Positions 24,248 to 33,163 are shown, counted from the first letter of the stretch. The stretch is 64,000 bases of DNA from Streptomyces sp. TSRI0107 (GCF_001905845.1 NZ_LIVZ01000008.1:310001-374000); one strand, 5' to 3'. Made by a program: numbers and translations. Notes: generated from the sequence alone by a model not told the origin.

Positions 24248-24943
24248 CCGCGCCAGCTGTGCCGCCGTGTGCTCCAGCAGCATCTCCAGGGCAGCCGGGT
24301 AGGCGCTGTGCGGCATGCGGCGGGCGAGCAGGTGTGCGGTGGCCGCGATGTTCGGATGGGACTCGGCCGGCAGCCGCGCGTACGTGGACTCCCACATCCG
24401 CTCGTCCGCCGTACGGGCCTCGTCCGTCAGCGCGAGCGAGCCCGCGTCCAGCGCGGCGAAGGCGAGGCTCTGGTCGATGAACGCGTGGTAGACGCGGACC
24501 GCCGCCGGGTCGGGCAGGCCCGCGCCGCGCAGGATGCCGAGGATCGTCTCGTCCACCGCGATCTCGCGCGGCCTGCCGGTGACGCGGCTGGCGGTGAGCA
24601 CGGCCGCCTGCGGGTGGGCGAGGTAGGAGGCGTGGATGGCGAGGCCCAGGGCCCGGAGATCGGCTCGCCAGTCCCCGGTCGCCTCCCAGCCGGCGAGCGC
24701 CTGTCCCATCAGCTCGTCCCCGATGGCCCTGGTCAGGTCGTCCATTCCGGCAAAGTACCGGTAGAGGGTGCTCGGATCGGCACCCAGGGCGGCGCCCAGA
24801 CGGCGCGCCGTCAGCCCGGTGCTGCCGTGTTCGCGCAGCACGCGCAGGGCGGTGCGCACGATGATCTCCTCGGACAGCACGGTGCCGCTCCGGGTGGGCC
24901 GCCGCCGTCGGCGTGCCGTCTCGGGCACCACTGCCTTCGCCAT
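24227..24943 (-). CDS. TetR-family transcriptional regulator
   Basis: 238 aa, ATG with GGAGGAGG upstream. The N-terminus is strongly basic (ARRRRRPTRSG), then the helix-turn-helix region SEEIIVRTALRVLREHG and LTARRLGAALGADPSTLYRYFAGMD; the remainder is a TetR_C-type ligand domain. Transcribed divergently from the saccharopine-dehydrogenase-like gene 154 bp away, which it probably controls. The 3' end sits in a 20-bp repeat array. Confidence 0.9.
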   Translation of the reverse strand: MAKAVVPETARRRRRPTRSGTVLSEEIIVRTALRVLREHGSTGLTARRLGAALGADPSTLYRYFAGMDDLTRAIGDELMGQALAGWEATGDWRADLRALGLAIHASYLAHPQAAVLTASRVTGRPREIAVDETILGILRGAGLPDPAAVRVYHAFIDQSLAFAALDAGSLALTDEARTADERMWESTYARLPAESHPNIAATAHLLARRMPHSAYPAALEMLLEHTAAQLARTGAGSG

Positions 24944-25097
24944 GTCCGCCGCCTCCTCCTCCGCCTCGCACTCCGGCCGCCGTCGTACCCAGGGCCGAAC
25001 GGCCGGCCTTATGCCAACAGGGTTGACCTTACATCGCGCCATCCCGTTGCATCGGTCGTGCCGGAGGCGGTCGCCTCCCGGACGAAAGGTGTGTGAC

Positions 25098-26321
25098 ATG
25101 CGAGTGCTTCTCGTGGGCGCGGGCGGTGTCGGAACCGCCGTCACCCGGATCGCGTCCCGACGGGACTTCCTCACCCACATGGTGGTCGCCGACTACGACC
25201 TCTCCCGTGCCGAGGCCGCCGTCGCGGCGCTGGGCGCCGAGGAGGACCGGTTCGGCGCGCTGCGGCTGGACGCCTCGGACCCGGAGGCGGTGCGCCGGGT
25301 GCTCGTGGAGCAGCGCTGTGACGTGCTGCTCAACGCCACCGACCCACGCTTCGTGATGCCGCTGTTCCAGGCGGCCCTGGAGGCCGGCACGCACTACGTG
25401 GACATGGCGATGTCACTGTCGGCGCCGCACGCCGACCACCCGTACGAGCAGTGCGGGGTGAAGCTGGGCGACGAGCAGTTCGCGCTGGCCCGGCGCTGGG
25501 AGGATGCGGGCCGGCTTGCCCTCGTCGGCATGGGTGTCGAACCCGGTCTGTCCGACGTCTTCGCCCGCTACGCGGCCGACGAGCTGTTCGACGACATCGA
25601 GGAGATCGGCGTCCGCGACGGCGCGAACCTGACCGTAGAGGGCTACGACTTCGCCCCCTCCTTCAGCATCTGGACGACCATCGAGGAATGCCTCAACCCG
25701 CCCGTGGTCTACGAGAAGGACCGCGGCTGGTTCACCACCCCTCCGTTCAGCGAGCCGGAGGTCTTCGACTTCCCCGAGGGCATCGGCCCGGTGGAGTGCG
25801 TCAACGTGGAGCACGAGGAGGTGCTGCTGATCCCCCGCTGGGTGGACGCGCGCCGCGTCACCTTCAAGTACGGGCTCGGCGACGACTTCATCGCCAAGCT
25901 GAAGACGCTCCACGAGCTGGGGCTGGACTCCACCGCCGACGTCACGGTGCCCGGCGGGGACGGACCCGTACGGGTATCCCCGCGCGACGTCGTCGCGGCC
26001 TGCCTGCCCGATCCGGCCACCCTCGGCGACAGGATGACCGGCAAGACCTGCGCCGGCACCTGGGTCAAGGGCACCAAGGAGGGCGCGCCCCGGGAGGTGT
26101 ACCTCTACCACGTGGTCGACAACCAGTGGTCGATGCGCGAGTACGGCTCACAGGCCGTCGTCTGGCAGACGGCCGTCAACCCCGTCGTCGCCCTGGAACT
26201 GCTGGCCACCGGCGCCTGGACGGGCCGGGGCGTCCTCGGCCCGGAGGCCTTCCCGCCGCGTCCCTTCCTCGACCTGCTCACCGAGTACGGCTCGCCGTGG
26301 GGCCTGCGCGACCAGGGCTGA
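25098..26321 (+). CDS. Saccharopine dehydrogenase-family oxidoreductase
   Basis: 407 aa. Begins MRVLLVGAGGVGTAVTRIASR, an NAD(P)-binding Rossmann motif at the extreme N-terminus, with DLSRAEAAVAAL giving the ribose-binding acidic residue; the C-terminal Sacchrp_dh_C-like domain follows from about residue 140 (GVEPGLSDVFARYAADELFD). The family includes saccharopine and carboxy(nor)spermidine dehydrogenases, which join or split an amino acid and a keto acid. Which reaction is catalysed here cannot be told. A single gene opposite its TetR regulator. Confidence 0.85.
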   Translation: MRVLLVGAGGVGTAVTRIASRRDFLTHMVVADYDLSRAEAAVAALGAEEDRFGALRLDASDPEAVRRVLVEQRCDVLLNATDPRFVMPLFQAALEAGTHYVDMAMSLSAPHADHPYEQCGVKLGDEQFALARRWEDAGRLALVGMGVEPGLSDVFARYAADELFDDIEEIGVRDGANLTVEGYDFAPSFSIWTTIEECLNPPVVYEKDRGWFTTPPFSEPEVFDFPEGIGPVECVNVEHEEVLLIPRWVDARRVTFKYGLGDDFIAKLKTLHELGLDSTADVTVPGGDGPVRVSPRDVVAACLPDPATLGDRMTGKTCAGTWVKGTKEGAPREVYLYHVVDNQWSMREYGSQAVVWQTAVNPVVALELLATGAWTGRGVLGPEAFPPRPFLDLLTEYGSPWGLRDQG

Positions 26322-26337
26322 ACGCGCCCTCGGGGTC

Positions 26338-27027
26338 TCAGCCCGGCGCGGCCCACAACCCCCGTACGTGCCCCAGGTGACGCGTCATCACCGCCCGCAC
26401 CGCCGGCGCGTCCCCGGCCAGCAGCGCGTCCAGCAGCTCCAGATGCTCTTCCGCGGACGCGCGCAGCCTGCCCGCCTCGGCCAGCGCGGTCAGGCCGTAG
26501 AGGCGGGACCGGCCCCGCAGGTCGCGGACCACCTCCACGAGGTGGCCGTTGCCCGCCAGCGCGAGCAGCCCCAGGTGGAAGCGGGTGTCCGCCTCGACGT
26601 ACGCGATGAGGTCGCCCGCCGCCGCGGCGGTGACGATCTCCTCGGCGGTCGGCCGCAGGGCCTGGAGCGCGGCCGGTTCGGCGGTGCCGGCCAGCCCCAC
26701 CACGGTGGGTATCTCGATGAGCGCGCGAACGTGCGTGTACTCGTCCAGCTGCCGCTCCGACACGGCCGTCACCCGGAACCCCTTGTTGGGCACCGCGTCG
26801 ACCAGCCCCTCCTTCACCAGGTCCAGCAACGCCTCCCGCACCGGCGTCGCGGAGACGCCGAACCGGGCGGCCAGCGCCGGCGCCGAGTACACCGCGCCCG
26901 GCCGCAGCTCACCCGTGATCAGCGCGGCCCGCAGCGCGTCGGCGACGCGCTCGCGGTAGCTGCTCCGCTTCCCGCCGAGGACGGGGAGGACGGGGAGGAC
27001 GGGGTCGGGGGTCGGCTGAGCGGGCAT
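26338..27027 (-). CDS. GntR-family (FCD) regulator of hydroxyproline operon
   Basis: 229 aa. Winged helix at about 20-85 (RERVADALRAALITGELRPG, SAPALAARFGVSATPVREALLDLVKEGLV), then an FCD ligand domain with metal-type residues (ADTRFHLGLLALAGN, EEHLELLDALLAGD). Last gene of the minus-strand hydroxyproline run, 46 bp after the epimerase. FCD regulators usually bind carboxylate metabolites; a pathway intermediate is the likely inducer. The N-terminus contains a DNA-level 9-bp repeat (GAGGACGGG). Confidence 0.87.
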   Translation of the reverse strand: MPAQPTPDPVLPVLPVLGGKRSSYRERVADALRAALITGELRPGAVYSAPALAARFGVSATPVREALLDLVKEGLVDAVPNKGFRVTAVSERQLDEYTHVRALIEIPTVVGLAGTAEPAALQALRPTAEEIVTAAAAGDLIAYVEADTRFHLGLLALAGNGHLVEVVRDLRGRSRLYGLTALAEAGRLRASAEEHLELLDALLAGDAPAVRAVMTRHLGHVRGLWAAPG

Positions 27028-27073
27028 GGGGTGTCTCCAGCAGAGCGAGCGGTCGGCAGCGGTCGTACGACGA

Positions 27074-28075
27074 TCAGAGCACGAACCCGGCGGGGAACGG
27101 GTCGGTGGGGTCCAGCAGATACTGGGCCGTGCCCGTGATCCAGGCGCGCCCGGTGAAACTCGGCAGCACCGCCGGGATCCCCGCCACCTCGGTCGTGCCC
27201 AGCAGCCGCCCTGTGAACCGGGTCCCGATGAACGACTCGTTGACGAACTCCGTGTGCAGCGGGAGTTCGCCGCGCGCGTGCAGCTGCGCCATGCGGGCAC
27301 TGGTGCCGGTGCCGCAGGGGGAGCGGTCGAACCAGCCGGGGTGGATGGCCATCGCGTGCCGGGAGTGACGGGCGGTGGAGCCGGGGGCGGCCAGGTAGAC
27401 ATGGTGACAGCCGCGGATCGACGGATCCTCCGGATGCACCGGCTCCTCCTCCGCGTTGATCGCCTCCATCAGCGCGAGACCGGCCTGAAGCAGCTCGTCC
27501 TTGCGGTCCCGGTCGAAGGGCAGGCCCAGCTCCGCCACCGGCAGGATGGCGTAGAAGTTGCCGCCGAACGCCAGGTCGTACCTCACCGTCCGCCCGTCCG
27601 CGAGCGTCGCCTCGCGGCCCAGGCCCACGCAGAACGACGGCACGTTCCGCAGCGTCACGGCCCGCGCCGCGCCGCCCTCGACGGCGACCTCGGCGACCAC
27701 GAGCCCCGCCGGGGTGTCCAGCCGGATCGTGGTGACCGGTTCCGTCACCTCCACCATGCCGGTCTCCACCAGCACGGTCGCCACCCCGATCGTGCCGTGC
27801 CCGCACATCGGCAGATATCCGGAGACCTCGATGTACACCACGCCCCAGTCGCAGTCGGGGCGGGTCGGCGGCTGCAGCACGGCACCGCTCATCGCCGCGT
27901 GCCCGCGCGGCTCGTTCATCAGCAACCGCTTGACGTCGTCGCGGTGTTCACGGAAGTACAGCCGCCGCTCGTTCATCGTCGCGCCGGGGAGGGTGCCGAT
28001 CCCGCCGGTGATCACACGGGTGGGCATGCCCTCGGTGTGCGAGTCGACGGCGTGCAGGACGAGTCTGCTGCGCAT
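27074..28075 (-). CDS. 4-hydroxyproline 2-epimerase (proline racemase family)
   Basis: 333 aa. Both catalytic cysteines of a two-base epimerase are present: Cys91 in MCGHGTIG and Cys254 in SPCGTGTSA. DSHTEGMPTR near the N-terminus is also characteristic. Converts trans-4-hydroxy-L-proline to cis-4-hydroxy-D-proline. Members with Thr in place of the first Cys are instead dehydratases, so retention of Cys91 favours epimerase. It lies 12 bp after the DapA-family gene in the operon. Confidence 0.92.
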   Translation of the reverse strand: MRSRLVLHAVDSHTEGMPTRVITGGIGTLPGATMNERRLYFREHRDDVKRLLMNEPRGHAAMSGAVLQPPTRPDCDWGVVYIEVSGYLPMCGHGTIGVATVLVETGMVEVTEPVTTIRLDTPAGLVVAEVAVEGGAARAVTLRNVPSFCVGLGREATLADGRTVRYDLAFGGNFYAILPVAELGLPFDRDRKDELLQAGLALMEAINAEEEPVHPEDPSIRGCHHVYLAAPGSTARHSRHAMAIHPGWFDRSPCGTGTSARMAQLHARGELPLHTEFVNESFIGTRFTGRLLGTTEVAGIPAVLPSFTGRAWITGTAQYLLDPTDPFPAGFVL

Positions 28076-28087
28076 ACGGGCCTCTCC

Positions 28088-29032
28088 TTATGCCAGTCCG
28101 GCCGCGAGGGCCTTCTCCGTGGCCGCGCGGACGGCGGCCTCCTGCTCGGGCAGCAGCGGCATCCGCGGCGGGCGGACCGGGCCGCCGTACCGGCCGGCGA
28201 GATCCATCGACCGTTTGATCGCCTGCACGAACTCCACGCGCGAGTCCCAGCGCAGCAGCGGATGCAGCTGCCGGTACAGCGGCGCCGCCGTGCCGAGATC
28301 CCCGGCCACCGCCGCGCGGTACAGGCCGGCACACGCGCGCGGCAGTGCGTTCGGATACCCGGCGACCCAGCCCTTCGCGCCCGCCACGGCCAGCTCCAGC
28401 AGCACGTCGTCGGCACCGATCAGCAGATCCAGCTCCGGGGCCAGCTCGGCGATCCGGTACGCGCGGCGCACATCGCCGGAGAACTCCTTCACCGCGCGGA
28501 TCCAGCCCTCGCCGTGCAACCGGGCGAGCAGTTCCGGCACCAGGTCGACCTTCGTGTCGATCGGGTTGTTGTACGCCACGACCGGCAGACCCGCCCGCGC
28601 CACCTCCGCGTAGTGGGCGAGCACCGAACGGTCGTCGGCACGATACGCGTTCGGCGGCAGCAGCATCACCGCCGCGCAGCCCGCTTCACCCGCCTGCTCG
28701 GCCCAGCCCCGCGCCTCCGCCGAGCCGTACGCGGCGACGCCGGGCATCACCCGCTCCCCACCGATCGCCCGCACGGCCGTCTCCACCACCCGGGCGCGTT
28801 CCTCCGGGCTCAGCACCTGGTACTCGCCGAGCGAGCCGTTCGGTACGACACCGTCGCAGCCGTTCTCCACCAGCCAGACGCAGTGCTCGGCGTACCGGTC
28901 GTAGTCCACGGAGAGGTCGGCACCCAGCGGCAGCGCGGTGGCGACGAGGAGGCCGCGCCAGGGGTGGGGTGGGGTGGTGGGAGCGGGAGCGGGAGCGGGG
29001 GCGGTGGTGGGGGTGGGCGCGCTGACTGTCAT
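28088..29032 (-). CDS. DapA-family lyase, probable pyrroline-4-hydroxy-2-carboxylate deaminase
   Basis: 314 aa. DHDPS/NAL fold with the Schiff-base Lys182 in AVKEFSGD and the Tyr154 of AYNNP, plus GVVPNGSLGEYQVLS for the substrate carboxylate loop. In this context the expected reaction is deamination of 1-pyrroline-4-hydroxy-2-carboxylate to 2-oxoglutarate semialdehyde. The N-terminal 22 residues are a Pro/Ala/Thr repeat (APAPAPAP) absent from typical DapA proteins and encoded by a G-rich repeat. The semialdehyde dehydrogenase that would finish the pathway is not in the window. Confidence 0.87.
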   Translation of the reverse strand: MTVSAPTPTTAPAPAPAPTTPPHPWRGLLVATALPLGADLSVDYDRYAEHCVWLVENGCDGVVPNGSLGEYQVLSPEERARVVETAVRAIGGERVMPGVAAYGSAEARGWAEQAGEAGCAAVMLLPPNAYRADDRSVLAHYAEVARAGLPVVAYNNPIDTKVDLVPELLARLHGEGWIRAVKEFSGDVRRAYRIAELAPELDLLIGADDVLLELAVAGAKGWVAGYPNALPRACAGLYRAAVAGDLGTAAPLYRQLHPLLRWDSRVEFVQAIKRSMDLAGRYGGPVRPPRMPLLPEQEAAVRAATEKALAAGLA

Positions 29033-29097
29033 GGGGTGCCCTTCGGGAGGTTTGGCATGGCAGTGGCGGGTTGGTTGGCTCGGGGGGGGTGGGAGGC

Positions 29098-29213
29098 TCC
29101 GGGGTTCGGGAGTTCGGGAAGTTCCGGGGGTTCGGGAAGTCCGGGGATTCAGGGAGCTTCGGGAGGTCCGGGCGTCACGGGGGCTCTCCGGAAGTTCGGG
29201 GACTCTCGGGCGG
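29098..29213. repeat. Imperfect TTCGGGA(A)GT repeats
   Basis: Repeats of about 9-10 bp (GGTTCGGGAGTTCGGGAAGTTCCG and similar) fill the gap between the DapA-family gene and the upstream oxidoreductase and continue into the latter's 3' end, so the last 20 or so residues of that protein are low-complexity Ser/Pro/Arg. Confidence 0.7.
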
Positions 29214-30650
29214 CCTCCGGGAGCCCGGGGACTCTGCGGGGGCGGGCCGGGTGACGTCCTCGGCGAGCACACCGAGCGGCACCGGCCGGGCCGGCACGCG
29301 CCGCGCCGGGTCCGGCTCGCACCCGGCGACCCCGGCGACGCCGGGCCCGCACATCCGGCCCTGGCACCAGCCCATTCCGGCCCGCGTCAACAGCTTCACG
29401 GTACGCAGGTCGCCCGCGCCGAGGACGCCCACGGCCTCGCGGACCGCCCCGGCGGTGACCTCCTCGCAGCGGCACACCACCGTCTCGTCGGTGACCAGCT
29501 CCGGCCACCCGGCGGGCGGGGCGTACACCGCGTCGAGCGTCGCGGAGAACCGGCGCAGCCGCCCACGGACACGGGCGGCCGGCGCCCACGCGCGCGGGTC
29601 GGGAACGTCGCCCCGCAGCCGTGCGGCGATCGACCGGCCCGCGATGTGCCCCTCGGCGAGCGCGAGCGCGGCGCCACCGACGCCGGTCGCCTCACCGGCC
29701 GCCCACACGCCCGGGACGTCGGTGCGCTGCTCGTCGTCGACGTGGACGGCCGTCCCCGCCAGGCGGCAGCCGAGCGCGTCGGCCAGATCGGTGTGCGGCA
29801 GCATGCCGTGCCCCACGGCGAGCGCGTCGCAGACGATACGACGCCGGCTGCCCGGCCGCTCCCGCCCCTCGCGGTCCAGGGCGGCGACGGTCACCGAGTC
29901 GACCCGCTGATCACCGTGCGCGGCAACGACCACGTGATCGCTCATCGGGCGGATACGGTGACGCGCGAGCCGTGCCGCGAATCCGGCGCCTTCGACGAGC
30001 TTCGCGGGCTCGGCGACCAGGGCACGGGCATGCCGTACGAAGGCCCCGGGGGCGGCGGACTCGACCAGCGCCGCCACCTCCGCGCCCGCCGCGGCGAGCC
30101 CGGTCGCCACCGGCAGCAGCAACGGCCCGGTGCCGGCGACGACCACGCGACGCCCGGGCAGGACCAGCCCGCCCTTCAGCATGGCCTGCGCCCCACCCGC
30201 GGTGACCACACCGGGCAGTGTCCAACCGGGGAACGGCAGCATCCTCTCGTAGCCACCGGTCGCGAGCAGCACGGTGTCCGCCCGCACGGCCTCGGACTCC
30301 TCCTGCGCGGGCCCGAGCAGCACGTGCACGACGAAACCCCCGTGCCCGTACGGCTGCCGCTCGACCGACCAGACATGACGCTCCGACAGATGAGTGATCC
30401 GCCCGGCGGCCCGGTGCGCGGCGAGCCCGTCACGCAGCCGCTCCCAGGTGCGCCACTGGTGGTGCAACCGCTCCGGACGGCTCGCCCGCAGCGCGGGCGC
30501 GGCCTGCCGGTAGAACTGCCCGCCCGGTTCCGCGCCGGAGTCGATCAGCAACACGCGCACACCCCGGGCGGCAGCCGCGAGCGCCGCCGCCAGCCCCGCC
30601 GGACCGGCCCCCACCACGGCGACACACGGCTCGGCGGTCCCCTCAGCCAT
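29175..30650 (-). CDS. D-hydroxyproline dehydrogenase, FAD/BFD-type subunit
   Basis: 491 aa. FAD-binding AVVGAGPAGLAAALAAAARG at about 11-30, a second dinucleotide motif (VVVAGTGPLLLPVATGLAAAG) and a C-terminal BFD-like [2Fe-2S] domain with CRCEEVT and a later CQGRMCGPG, four cysteines in all. This matches the alpha subunit of the heterotrimeric hydroxyproline/octopine/HcnABC-type dehydrogenases. It overlaps the ferredoxin-like gene by 8 bases. The final residues (SPGSRRPPESPRTSG) derive from an adjoining DNA repeat and are probably dispensable. Confidence 0.87.
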   Translation of the reverse strand: MAEGTAEPCVAVVGAGPAGLAAALAAAARGVRVLLIDSGAEPGGQFYRQAAPALRASRPERLHHQWRTWERLRDGLAAHRAAGRITHLSERHVWSVERQPYGHGGFVVHVLLGPAQEESEAVRADTVLLATGGYERMLPFPGWTLPGVVTAGGAQAMLKGGLVLPGRRVVVAGTGPLLLPVATGLAAAGAEVAALVESAAPGAFVRHARALVAEPAKLVEGAGFAARLARHRIRPMSDHVVVAAHGDQRVDSVTVAALDREGRERPGSRRRIVCDALAVGHGMLPHTDLADALGCRLAGTAVHVDDEQRTDVPGVWAAGEATGVGGAALALAEGHIAGRSIAARLRGDVPDPRAWAPAARVRGRLRRFSATLDAVYAPPAGWPELVTDETVVCRCEEVTAGAVREAVGVLGAGDLRTVKLLTRAGMGWCQGRMCGPGVAGVAGCEPDPARRVPARPVPLGVLAEDVTRPAPAESPGSRRPPESPRTSGEPP

Positions 30651-31047
30651 CGTGCCCAGTCCCCCGCTGCGTACGGACGTCGGCCCCGGGCTCGGCCGGT
30701 ACCAGACAAGCCCGCTGATTGGGCCGGCCGTCGACGGTCACCAGGCAGTCGAAACAGACACCGATCCCGCAGAACACGCCCCGCGGACTACCCGATCCCC
30801 GCGTGGTCCGCCAGGCGGTGATCCCGGCCGACCAGAGTGCCGCGGCGACGGTCTGACCGGGCAGCGCCTGGATCTCCTGGCCGTCGAAGGTGAGGGAGAA
30901 CGGAGGGCCGGGGTTGGCTCGGGCTAGGTCGAGGGGGAGTGCGCGCGTATGGTGTATGCGATATCCAAAATGCTTCATACGGCGCGGCCCTCCCGACCGC
31001 CTCATACGGTTGACCGAACGCTTCATACGGGCTACTGAATGCTTCAT
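30643..31047 (-). CDS. D-hydroxyproline dehydrogenase, (2Fe-2S) subunit
   Basis: 134 aa. The core (about 48-130) is a HcnA-type ferredoxin domain: FSLTFDGQEIQALPGQTV and the cluster-binding CGIGVCFDC plus a later Cys in RACLVP. The ATG at 31047 overlaps the upstream stop (ATGA), supporting this start. The extension MKHSVARMKRSVNRMRRSGG comes from imperfect 21-bp DNA repeats, each starting with a new in-frame ATG (31047, 31026, 31005, 30978); the last would give a family-sized protein of 111 aa. Which ATG is used cannot be decided from sequence. Confidence 0.82.
   Translation of the reverse strand: MKHSVARMKRSVNRMRRSGGPRRMKHFGYRIHHTRALPLDLARANPGPPFSLTFDGQEIQALPGQTVAAALWSAGITAWRTTRGSGSPRGVFCGIGVCFDCLVTVDGRPNQRACLVPAEPGADVRTQRGTGHDG
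30961..31047 (-). repeat. Imperfect 21-bp repeats, each with an in-frame ATG
   Basis: Read on the minus strand, ATGAAGC or ATGAGGC recurs at 31047, 31026, 31005 and 30978, each preceded by CGT. Spacings are 21, 21 and 27 bp, so the frame is kept. The array spans the junction of two genes of the hydroxyproline operon. Confidence 0.85.
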
Positions 31048-32216
31048 ACGGGCTCCTGTATGAACCGATCCGGCCGGAACGGCGAAAGATCCAGCTCCGA
31101 CTGCTTCCCGGCCGACACCTGCCCCCCGGTCAGCACCCGCGCGATCAACTGCCCGGTAGCCGGTGCCAGCCCGATGCCCGCGCCCTCGTGCCCGCAGGCA
31201 TGCAACAACCCCGGCATCCGGGGATCGGCGCCGATCGCCGGCAGGTGGTCCGGCAGATATGGGCGGAAACCGACGTACGTCCGCATCACCCGCACCCCCG
31301 AGAGAAACGGGAACAGCCGCACCGCGCCCGCCGCCAGTGCCCGTACGACCGGCAGCGAGAACGAGCGGTCGAAGCCGACCCGCTCCCGGCTCGCGCCGAT
31401 CAGCACCGGTCCCGCCGCCGTCGACTCCACCACCGGCGACGTCTGCAAGGCCGCGGAGTCGCTGGCGACATCCGCCACATAGTCGGCTGCATATACCTTG
31501 TGCCGTATCGCATACGGCGGCAGCGGCTCGGTGACGAGGACGAAGCCGCGCCGGGGGAGGACCGGAAGCCGGACGCCCGCCAGCGCGGCCAGTTCACCGC
31601 CCCAGGTGCCGGCGGCGTTCACGACGGCCGGGGCGTGCAGCTCCCCCTGATCGGTGCGTACGCCGCGCACCCTGCCGTCGGCTGTATGCAGTACACCGGT
31701 GACGGTCGTCCGCGTGAGCAGTCGCGCGCCCGACGCGCGGATCAGGTGCGCGGCGGCCAGGGCGGGCATCACCTGCGCGTCCTGGGGGTAGTACACGCCG
31801 CCCGCGAGACCAGGTGCCAGGCGCGGTTCCAACTCGGCGAGGCGTTCGGCGTCGACGGCCACCGACTCCACGCCGGCGGCGCGTTGGGCGGCGGCCAGCT
31901 CGGTGAGAGCGGCGAGTTCCGCGGGCCCGGAGGCCACGACCACCCCGCCCTTGGGCTCGTACTCGATCGCCGTACCGAACTCCTCGGCCAGTTCCGCCCA
32001 CAAGCGCAGGGAATGGAGCGCGAGCCGGAGCTCCGGGCCGGGCTCCTTGTCGGACACCAGGAGATTGCCCTCACCCGCACCCGTGGTGCCGCCGGCCACC
32101 GGGCCGCGGTCGACCAGGGTGACGTCGAGACCCGCACGGGCCGCGTACAGCGCACAGGCGGCGCCCACCATGCCGGCGCCCACGACGACGACGTCGCAGC
32201 TCGGTTGCTTGGCCAC
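31044..32216 (-). CDS. D-hydroxyproline dehydrogenase, DAO-family FAD subunit
   Basis: 390 aa, GTG start. FAD-binding DVVVVGAGMVGAACALYAARAG at the N-terminus, then DAO-family features (GGTTGAGEGNLLVSDK, VNAAGTWGGELAALAG and the C-terminal GHEGAGIGLAPATG). This is the catalytic beta subunit of the heterotrimeric enzyme that oxidises cis-4-hydroxy-D-proline to the pyrroline. It is the first gene of the minus-strand operon, whose order is beta, ferredoxin, alpha, deaminase, epimerase, regulator. An AT-rich -10-like ATATTA lies only about 6 nt before the GTG, so the transcript may be leaderless. Confidence 0.9.
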   Translation of the reverse strand: MAKQPSCDVVVVGAGMVGAACALYAARAGLDVTLVDRGPVAGGTTGAGEGNLLVSDKEPGPELRLALHSLRLWAELAEEFGTAIEYEPKGGVVVASGPAELAALTELAAAQRAAGVESVAVDAERLAELEPRLAPGLAGGVYYPQDAQVMPALAAAHLIRASGARLLTRTTVTGVLHTADGRVRGVRTDQGELHAPAVVNAAGTWGGELAALAGVRLPVLPRRGFVLVTEPLPPYAIRHKVYAADYVADVASDSAALQTSPVVESTAAGPVLIGASRERVGFDRSFSLPVVRALAAGAVRLFPFLSGVRVMRTYVGFRPYLPDHLPAIGADPRMPGLLHACGHEGAGIGLAPATGQLIARVLTGGQVSAGKQSELDLSPFRPDRFIQEPV

Positions 32217-32221
32217 GCCAG

Positions 32222-32234
32222 TAATATGTCACAT
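32222..32234 (-). promoter_or_regulatory. Hydroxyproline operon promoter with ATGT-C-ACAT palindrome
   Basis: ATGTCACAT (32226-32234) is a perfect 4-bp-arm palindrome of the kind bound by GntR/FCD proteins, and it overlaps a -10-like ATATTA read on the minus strand. Immediately precedes the first operon gene. No convincing -35 was seen. Confidence 0.45.
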
Positions 32235-32294
32235 GGCGCACCGCGCGGGGAGAGGGCGGAAATACGCGTGAGGCGATCGGGGGGACGCTGCATC

Positions 32295-33035
32295 ATGACG
32301 CGGGTGACTGTGTACAACATCCTGCTGTCCGGCATCGTCGGCTCGACCGCGTACGGCCTCGCCCACGAGGACTCCGACGTGGACCGGCTCGGCGTGTTCG
32401 CCGCGCCCACCGAATCCCTGCACGGACTGCACGGGCCGAAGGAGTCCCACGTCTCCACGGCACCGGACCGCACCCTGCACGAGGCCGCGAAATGGTGCCG
32501 GCTCGCCCTCGGCGGCAACCCGACCGTGACGGAACTCGTCTGGCTGCCGGAAGAGTTGTACGAGGTGCGCACCCCGCTCGGTGACGAGCTGATCGACATC
32601 CGCAGCACGCTGCTGAGCGCCCGCCGGGTGCGCGACGCCTATCTCGGTTACGCCACGCAGCAGTTCAGAAAGCTGCAGAACCGTATCGCCGCCGACGAGA
32701 CCGGAACGCCCAGTCGCAGACGCTCCGCCAAACACGCCCGCCACCTCAAGCGACTGTGCCACCAGGGATTCGAGCTGTACGCCACCGGCCGACTGGCCAT
32801 CCGGGTCGAGGACCCCGAGAGCTACCACCGGTTCGGCGAGGAGGTAGCCGCCGACCCGTCCGCCGCACTGCCCCTCCTCCGCCACTACGAGTCCGCCTTC
32901 GACCGGACACGCAGTGTCCTGCCCGATCAGCCCGACGAGGGCGCGGCCGAGGCTTGGTTGCGACGGGTGCGGGCGCACTTCTACCAGCCGGAGGTACCGG
33001 TCCACGCACCCGAGCCGCTGACCGAGGCCGGCTGA
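32295..33035 (+). CDS. RlaP/YcgL-type predicted nucleotidyltransferase
   Basis: 246 aa, ATG with GGGGGGAC upstream. The polymerase-beta-type motif GSTAYGLAHEDSDVD (residues 16-30) supplies the Gly-Ser and the two metal-binding aspartates (D28, D30). This matches the COG3541 group, some members of which sit beside RNA ligases; no RNA ligase is adjacent here. The rest is alpha-helical. Substrate unknown. Divergent from the hydroxyproline operon with 78 bp between. Confidence 0.8.
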   Translation: MTRVTVYNILLSGIVGSTAYGLAHEDSDVDRLGVFAAPTESLHGLHGPKESHVSTAPDRTLHEAAKWCRLALGGNPTVTELVWLPEELYEVRTPLGDELIDIRSTLLSARRVRDAYLGYATQQFRKLQNRIAADETGTPSRRRSAKHARHLKRLCHQGFELYATGRLAIRVEDPESYHRFGEEVAADPSAALPLLRHYESAFDRTRSVLPDQPDEGAAEAWLRRVRAHFYQPEVPVHAPEPLTEAG

Positions 33036-33163
33036 GGAAAAAGCGGTGCCCTCGCCCGCCCGCCTTCCCTACACTCGCCGAGTGATCGCGCATCGCCACG
33101 AGACGGCGGTGCGGACGGCGGTACGCCGCCGTGTGAAACCAGTCGAGCGAGGGGAGCCGGGCC

